Shown here in pieces: positions 60,006 to 64,000 of a stretch of 64,000 nucleotides of DNA. The notes beneath the pieces are model-generated. The model made no database searches. It was not told the origin of the DNA and saw only the letters and a program-made list of their open reading frames with translations. Location: NCBI RefSeq assembly GCF_003044565.1, contig NZ_POXG01000005.1:1-64000 (forward strand). The letters are read 5' to 3'. Position numbers and translations under genes: made by a program. Numbering within the stretch: the stretch's first letter is position 1; each line of letters starts with the position of its first letter. Source of the stretch: Neisseria sicca. Its GTDB lineage: Bacteria > Pseudomonadota > Gammaproteobacteria > Burkholderiales > Neisseriaceae.

Positions 60006-60275
60006 ATGCAAAAACAACAAATCGAAATCATCAACAAACTCGGACTCCACGCCCGCGCTTCCAGCAAATTCACCCAAACCGCGTCTCAGTTTCAAAGCGA
60101 AGTCTGGGTAACGAAAAACGGCAGCCGCGTCAACGGTAAAAGCATCATGGGCTTAATGATGCTCGCCGCCGCCAAAGGCACAATCATCGAGCTGGAAACC
60201 GACGGCTTGGACGAAGCCGCAGCCATGAAGGCATTGACCGACTTAATCAACGACTACTTCGGCGAGGGCGAATAA
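60006..60275 (+). CDS. ptsH: Phosphocarrier protein HPr
   Basis: This is an 89-residue HPr with the phosphorylated His in NKLGLHARASSKF (His14) and the regulatory Ser site in NGKSIMGLMML, so HPr kinase control is plausible. The start at 60006 lies just after an uptake-like sequence; the longer upstream frame is not supported. The stop TAA overlaps the ptsI start as TAATG. Confidence 0.95.
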   Translation: MQKQQIEIINKLGLHARASSKFTQTASQFQSEVWVTKNGSRVNGKSIMGLMMLAAAKGTIIELETDGLDEAAAMKALTDLINDYFGEGE

Positions 60276-62062
60276 TGAGTATCGTGCTGCACGGCGTTGC
60301 GGCGGGCAAAGGCATCGCCATCGGACAAGCCCACCTGATTACGCGCGGAACGGCGGAAGTGCCGCAATACGACGTTTCAGACGACCTCATCGACGCCGAA
60401 ACCGCCCGTTTCGATGCCGCCATAAAAGCCACGCGCAAAGAGTTGGAACAGTTGCGCAGCGCGATTCCCGAAAACGCCCCGACCGAATTGGGCGCGTTTA
60501 TTTCGCTGCACCTTATGCTGCTGACCGACGTTACCCTCTCGCGCGAACCCGTCGATATTTTAAAAGAACAAAAAATCAACGCCGAATGGGCATTGAAACA
60601 GCAAAGCGACAAGCTCGCCGCCCAGTTTGACAGCATCGAAGACGACTATCTGCGCGAACGCAAACAAGACATGCTGCAAGTCGTCCGCCGCATCCACAAC
60701 AATCTCGTCGGGCAAAGCAACGACCTGAATTTGACCGAAGGTTTGTTTGAAGACACCATCCTGATTGCCCACGATCTCTCCCCCGCCGACACCGTCCTCT
60801 TTAAAGAGCAGCGCATCACCGCCTTCGTTACCGACGTCGGCGGCCCGACCAGCCACACCGCTATCCTCGGCCGCAGCCTCGACATCCCTTCCGTCATCGG
60901 CCTGCACAACGCCCGCAGGCTCATTACCGAAAACGAAACCGTCATTGTTGACGGCATCAACGGCGTCCTCATCATCGACCCGGACGAAGTCGTCCTCAAC
61001 GAATACCGCCGCCTCGCCCGCGAATACCGCCTCCACAAGCGCGAACTCAACAAGCTCAAAAAAACCGCCGCCACCACCGCCGACGGCATCAACATCGAGT
61101 TGCTCGCCAACATCGAATCCGCCGAAGACATCAAAGCCCTGCACAATTTCGGTGCAGACGGCGTCGGCCTCTTCCGCAGCGAATTCCTCTATCTCAACCG
61201 CGACACCATGCCGTCTGAAGACGAGCAGTACGAAGTGTACAGCGCGATTGTGAAAACGATGAAAGGCAAAAGCATCACCATCCGCACCGTCGATTTGGGC
61301 GTGGACAAAAACCCCCGCTGGTTCGGTCAAAATTCCACCCCCAACGGCAGCCTCAACCCCGCGCTCGGACTCACCGGCATCCGCCTGTGCCTCGCCGAAC
61401 CCGTCATGTTCCGCACCCAAATGCGCGCCATCCTCCGCGCCGCCGCCCACGGTCCCGTGCGCATGATGTGGCCGATGATTACCTCCTTGTCCGAAGTGCG
61501 CCAATGCCTTATCCACCTCGACACGGCCCAACGCCAGCTCGCCGAACGCGGCGAAACCTTCGGCACGGTCAGCGTCGGCTGCATGATTGAAATCCCGTCC
61601 GCCGCCCTGACCGTCGGCAGCATCCTCAAACTCGTCGATTTCATCTCCATCGGTACCAACGACCTGATTCAATACATCTTGTCGGTCGACCGCGGCGACG
61701 ACAGCGTCAGCCACCTCTATCAGCCCGGACACCCCGCCGTCCTCAAAATGCTGCAACACATCATCCGCACCGCCAACCGCATGGAAAAAAGCGTCTCCAT
61801 ATGTGGCGAAATGGCAGGCGACACCGCCTACACGCGGATGCTGCTGGGCATGGGGCTGCGCCGTTTCTCCATGAACTCCAACAACCTGCTGCCCGTCAAA
61901 AACATCATCCTGCACAGCAACACCGCCCTGCTCGAAACCGAAACCGCCAAAATCCTACGCAGCGAAGACTCGGAAAAAACCGAAAAGCTGCTGAAATTGC
62001 TCAACAGCGCGGAACACGAAGAAGAGCGGCAGGAAGAAGACAGCCCGATAGCGCAGGCGTAA
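60275..62062 (+). CDS. ptsI: PTS phosphoenolpyruvate-protein phosphotransferase (enzyme I)
   Basis: Enzyme I takes phosphate from PEP and passes it to HPr. The 595-residue protein has the swivel domain with GGPTSHTAILGRSLDIPSVIG (active His), LFRSEFLYLNRD, and the PEP-binding barrel with GCMIEIPSAAL and SIGTNDLIQYILSVDR and ICGEMAG. It starts with a one-base overlap of the ptsH stop. An in-frame DUS encodes VSDDLIDAE near residue 35. The C-terminal tail is acidic (EEERQEEDSPIAQA). Confidence 0.96.
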   Translation: MSIVLHGVAAGKGIAIGQAHLITRGTAEVPQYDVSDDLIDAETARFDAAIKATRKELEQLRSAIPENAPTELGAFISLHLMLLTDVTLSREPVDILKEQKINAEWALKQQSDKLAAQFDSIEDDYLRERKQDMLQVVRRIHNNLVGQSNDLNLTEGLFEDTILIAHDLSPADTVLFKEQRITAFVTDVGGPTSHTAILGRSLDIPSVIGLHNARRLITENETVIVDGINGVLIIDPDEVVLNEYRRLAREYRLHKRELNKLKKTAATTADGINIELLANIESAEDIKALHNFGADGVGLFRSEFLYLNRDTMPSEDEQYEVYSAIVKTMKGKSITIRTVDLGVDKNPRWFGQNSTPNGSLNPALGLTGIRLCLAEPVMFRTQMRAILRAAAHGPVRMMWPMITSLSEVRQCLIHLDTAQRQLAERGETFGTVSVGCMIEIPSAALTVGSILKLVDFISIGTNDLIQYILSVDRGDDSVSHLYQPGHPAVLKMLQHIIRTANRMEKSVSICGEMAGDTAYTRMLLGMGLRRFSMNSNNLLPVKNIILHSNTALLETETAKILRSEDSEKTEKLLKLLNSAEHEEERQEEDSPIAQA

Positions 62063-62080
62063 ACAGGGTTTCTATAAACC

Positions 62081-62124
62081 AAAAGGTCGTCTGAAAACCA
62101 AATTCGGTTTTCAGACGACCTTTT
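62081..62124. terminator. Bidirectional DUS terminator between ptsI and the lipoprotein gene
   Basis: Intact facing uptake sequences with T-run between convergent genes. Confidence 0.85.
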
Positions 62125-62140
62125 TTGTCAAAACGACAAA

Positions 62141-62551
62141 TTATTTAGCAGCGTCTTTCATTTTGTCCGCAGCTTCTTGAGTCGCATCAGCAGCTTTGTT
62201 CAAAGTGTCTTTAGCAGCTTCAGTTGCCGCTTCTTTGGCTTTACCGGCAGCTTCTTTAGTTTCGGTTACTGCTTTATCAGCCGCTTCTTTTACATCGGTA
62301 GCAGCTTTGTCAGCAGCTTCTTTAGTTTCAGTCACAGCTTTATCGGCACTTGCTTTCGCATCAGCAGCAGCGTCTTTGACTGTATCTTTTGCTTCTTGAG
62401 TGGCAGAAGCAGCAGAATCAGCGGCAGAAGCTGCGGTGTTTTTAACATCGGACGCAACGGCTTGAGCTGCTTCCTTAGTCTCTTGCTTGGCTTCTTGGGA
62501 ACAAGCCGCCAGAGCAGCCGCCATCATCGCAGCGATCAGTAATTTTTTCAT
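62141..62551 (-). CDS. Ala/Lys/Glu-rich repeat lipoprotein
   Basis: This is a 136-residue protein with a lipobox (AAALAACSQEA). The mature part is almost all Ala, Lys, Glu, Asp and Thr in repeats such as TETKEAADKA and ATDVKEAADKA, an amphipathic helix pattern like LEA or apolipoprotein repeats. It probably lies on the membrane surface. Its signal peptide and first 40 residues are nearly the same as those of the cytochrome c gene at 63160-63699, so both come from one ancestor. Function unknown. Confidence 0.85.
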   Translation of the reverse strand: MKKLLIAAMMAAALAACSQEAKQETKEAAQAVASDVKNTAASAADSAASATQEAKDTVKDAAADAKASADKAVTETKEAADKAATDVKEAADKAVTETKEAAGKAKEAATEAAKDTLNKAADATQEAADKMKDAAK

Positions 62552-62712
62552 GTCCTATCCTTCTTGAGTTTTTTGGTTAAGATTTTGGTTAAAACACTGT
62601 TTTAGATAAACAGCTGGAAAAATTGTAACACATATCATATTAATAATCTCTTCTATAAGATGATAAATGCCAATCTAAGTTCTGTTTTGTTCCAAAAAAA
62701 TACAGAAAAACA

Positions 62713-62739
62713 TTGACACCGCCCGGCTGTTTCTATAAA
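62713..62739 (+). promoter_or_regulatory. Promoter of tRNA-Lys
   Basis: TTGACA at 62713-62718 and TATAAA at 62734-62739, 15 bases apart and 14 bases before the tRNA. A related pair occurs at 63857-63883. Confidence 0.75.
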
Positions 62740-62753
62740 ATTCACAGCTTATC

Positions 62754-62829
62754 GGGTCGTTAGCTCAGTCGGTAGAGCAGCGGACTTTTAATCCGTTGGT
62801 CGAGCGTTCGAATCGCTCACGACCCACCA
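62754..62829 (+). tRNA. tRNA-Lys (anticodon TTT)
   Basis: A 76-base cloverleaf with encoded CCA. The acceptor stem GGGTCGT pairs with ACGACCC; the anticodon loop CTTTTAA holds TTT, and the T-arm is GAGCGTTCGAATCGCTC. It reads AAA and AAG codons. Confidence 0.97.
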
Positions 62830-62834
62830 AATTT

Positions 62835-62866
62835 AAAAAGCTGAGTTGAAAAACTCAGCTTTTTTA
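62835..62866 (+). terminator. Intrinsic terminator after tRNA-Lys
   Basis: AAGCTGAGTT pairs with AACTCAGCTT, followed by a T-run. It is not built from the uptake sequence. Confidence 0.85.
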
Positions 62867-62986
62867 TTGTCTTTCGTACTTACAATCCCGATTCTGAAAT
62901 CCAAGCTGTGCCATCATTAATCAAAGAAACAGGTCGTCTGAAAACGGGATGATGTTTCAGACGAGCTTCCATTAGCCTCCTGTGTA

Positions 62987-63056
62987 GCGATGGAAGTAAG
63001 TTTAAATCAGGATAATGAGAAGCAACGCCGTACTGGTTTCAACTTAATCCGTCATA
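62987..63056. mobile_element. Degenerate, shortened Correia element
   Basis: TTTAAATCAGGATAATGAGA and GCAACGCCGTACTGGTTTCA then AACTTAATCC lie in the order of a Correia element, but most of the middle and parts of the ends are lost. A DUS pair with one faulty arm (AGACGAGCTT) lies just upstream at about 62931-62969. The rest of 62830-63159 holds no gene. Confidence 0.6.
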
Positions 63057-63110
63057 TCATTTCTAATCAAAACGAACCCGAACCATCCCTGCTTTTAGCC
63101 GTAGTCCACC

Positions 63111-63147
63111 ATAGAAAAACGCACCTTATTGCAAGGTGCGTTTCTAT
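63111..63147 (-). terminator. Intrinsic terminator after the cytochrome gene
   Basis: AACGCACCTT and AAGGTGCGTT form a perfect stem around ATTGC, with A-rich and T-rich flanks, 13 bases behind the cytochrome stop. Confidence 0.85.
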
Positions 63148-63159
63148 CATCTATACGAT

Positions 63160-63699
63160 TTAGAATTTACCGCCGGATTCATTAACCATGTAGTTAACCG
63201 CAGCTTTCACTTCGTCGTCGCTCAAACCTGCGTTGCCGCCTTTTGCCGGCATGGTGTTGAAGCCTTCGAGTGCGTGTTTGTACACGGTGTCTTTACCTTG
63301 TTTGATACGCGGAGCCCAGTCGTCATTTTTACCGACAACCGGAGCACCCGGGATGGTACCGCCGTGGCACATTTTACAGTTGGCTTCGAAAACGGCTTTT
63401 CCGTCCACTTTGGCAGAAGAAGCATCTTGTTTCGCGTCTGCAGGCGCAGCTTCTGTTTTCTCGGCAGGTTTGGCTTCAGAGGCAGCTTCTTTCACTTCTG
63501 ATGCGGCTTTGGCAGCAGTATCTTCTACTTTGCTTGCCGCTGCTTGAGCAGCAGAGGCAACGGTATCGGTAGCAGAAGCCGCAGCGTCTTTAACATCGGA
63601 GGCAACAGCGGTAGCTGCTTCCTTAGTTTCCTGTTTAGCCTCTTGAGAACAAGCTGTCAATGCAGCCATCATCATCGCAGCAATTAGTAATTTGTTCAT
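63160..63699 (-). CDS. Lipoprotein-anchored cytochrome c (c5-like)
   Basis: This is a 179-residue electron carrier. A lipobox (MAALTACSQEA) is followed by an Ala/Lys/Glu-rich tether (residues 20-95), then a small class I cytochrome c domain with heme site ANCKMCHGG (CxxCH, about residue 112) and the axial Met in FNTMPAKGG. The domain resembles cytochrome c5 of Neisseria, where it feeds electrons to terminal oxidase or nitrite reductase. The leader peptide is shared with the neighbouring lipoprotein gene, so the domain was joined to, or lost from, a common ancestor. Confidence 0.9.
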   Translation of the reverse strand: MNKLLIAAMMMAALTACSQEAKQETKEAATAVASDVKDAAASATDTVASAAQAAASKVEDTAAKAASEVKEAASEAKPAEKTEAAPADAKQDASSAKVDGKAVFEANCKMCHGGTIPGAPVVGKNDDWAPRIKQGKDTVYKHALEGFNTMPAKGGNAGLSDDEVKAAVNYMVNESGGKF

Positions 63700-63856
63700 G
63701 TCCTATCCTTCTTAAATTTTTTTGGTTAAGGTACTGTTTATTAAACAGCTAAAAAAATTTTAACACATATAATATGAATGTTTTTACCGATGTAGCGGGT
63801 TGTAGTAATAAATATTGGTATAAGTCATATTTTGTGCTGAAAAAAGGTAGAAAATG

Positions 63857-63983
63857 TTGACACCGCACGACCATTCCTATAAACCGCCAGCTTATTGGGC
63901 GGTTTGAACACTGTCTGCCGCGTCTTCAAATCCGCCCATATCCCGCCAAATTTCAAAAGCCGAGTTTAAAAACCCGGCTTTTT
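63857..63983 (+). pseudogene. Decayed second copy of the tRNA-Lys transcription unit
   Basis: TTGACA (63857-63862) and TATAAA (63878-63883) have the same spacing as in the tRNA-Lys promoter and lie in matching flanks (AGCTTAT..GGG). A related terminator (AGCCGAGTTTAAAAACCCGGCT, one mismatch in the stem, then a T-run) lies at 63956-63983 after CCAAATTT. Between them there is no foldable tRNA; it seems deleted or decayed. The rest of 63700-64000 shows no gene. Confidence 0.65.
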
Positions 63984-64000
63984 TATGGGCTTTCCACTTC

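Noticed and set aside
60560..61915. A 451-codon minus-strand frame opposite ptsI
   Set aside because: The enzyme I motifs are all on the plus strand; the opposite frame has no known feature.
13661..62094. Dense short direct and inverted 12-mers mistaken at first for a CRISPR-like array
   Set aside because: They are spaced irregularly through the whole window, sit in terminators and genes, and match the neisserial uptake sequence; no spacers of constant length exist.

Overview
This is a chromosomal window from a commensal Neisseria. The clearest sign is the very dense 12-mer AGGTCGTCTGAA and its complement. This is a known dialect of the neisserial DNA uptake sequence (DUS), described for the N. 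mucosa/sicca/macacae group. It differs at one position from the GCCGTCTGAA of N. meningitidis and N. gonorrhoeae. Inverted DUS pairs sit behind many genes as terminators. Five complete Correia elements (CREE; two short, three long), several other palindromic intergenic repeats, and gene neighbours such as pilT-pilU and the PTS trio agree with this. The exact species cannot be fixed from the window.

Layout. 0-6 kb: dksA, yggT-proC, a lipoprotein gene coupled to yggS, then divergent pilT-pilU (type IV pilus retraction). 6-9 kb: a DUF4149 gene lying inside the fossil of a second FKBP gene, the intact FKBP lipoprotein (fkpA/mip) and an NspA-like barrel. 9-15 kb: rne, divergent rluC, an unknown gene, rsmG and tRNA-Thr. 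15-21 kb: an unknown secreted protein, a TonB-dependent receptor and three unknown genes. 21-31 kb: mnmG, a YccS-type membrane protein, tamB and a GlcG/HbpS-family protein. 31-38 kb: a repeat-rich accessory stretch with a secreted unknown, mscS and a large TPR-repeat protein with a DUF2971-like C-terminal half, then polA.

38-44.5 kb: a membrane-stress type neighbourhood with a small ribbon-helix-helix-like protein, a PspA-family protein, two PepSY-like envelope proteins, small membrane proteins, YqiJ (NfeD-like) and the flotillin YqiK. 44.5-54.4 kb: amiC-tsaE, murI, ftsY, yjdM, rlpA, trmL, comF and the biotin genes bioH and bioC. 54.6-64 kb: an acyl-CoA dehydrogenase, a frameshifted small immunity-like gene, an MBL hydrolase, a secreted ATP-dependent ligase, a purine phosphoribosyltransferase, the PTS genes EIIA-ptsH-ptsI, and a duplicated lipoprotein/tRNA block whose second copy carries a cytochrome c and a decayed tRNA site.

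Most of the window is housekeeping. The most unusual items are the 54-residue repeat protein at 33.2-35.3 kb, the PspA/YqiJ/YqiK cluster, the FKBP fossil interrupted by another gene, a Correia element flanked by a 25-bp direct repeat, the poly-A frameshift in the immunity-like gene, and stop codons supplied by the uptake sequence itself. I saw no CRISPR array, no complete insertion sequence, no prophage and no rRNA.
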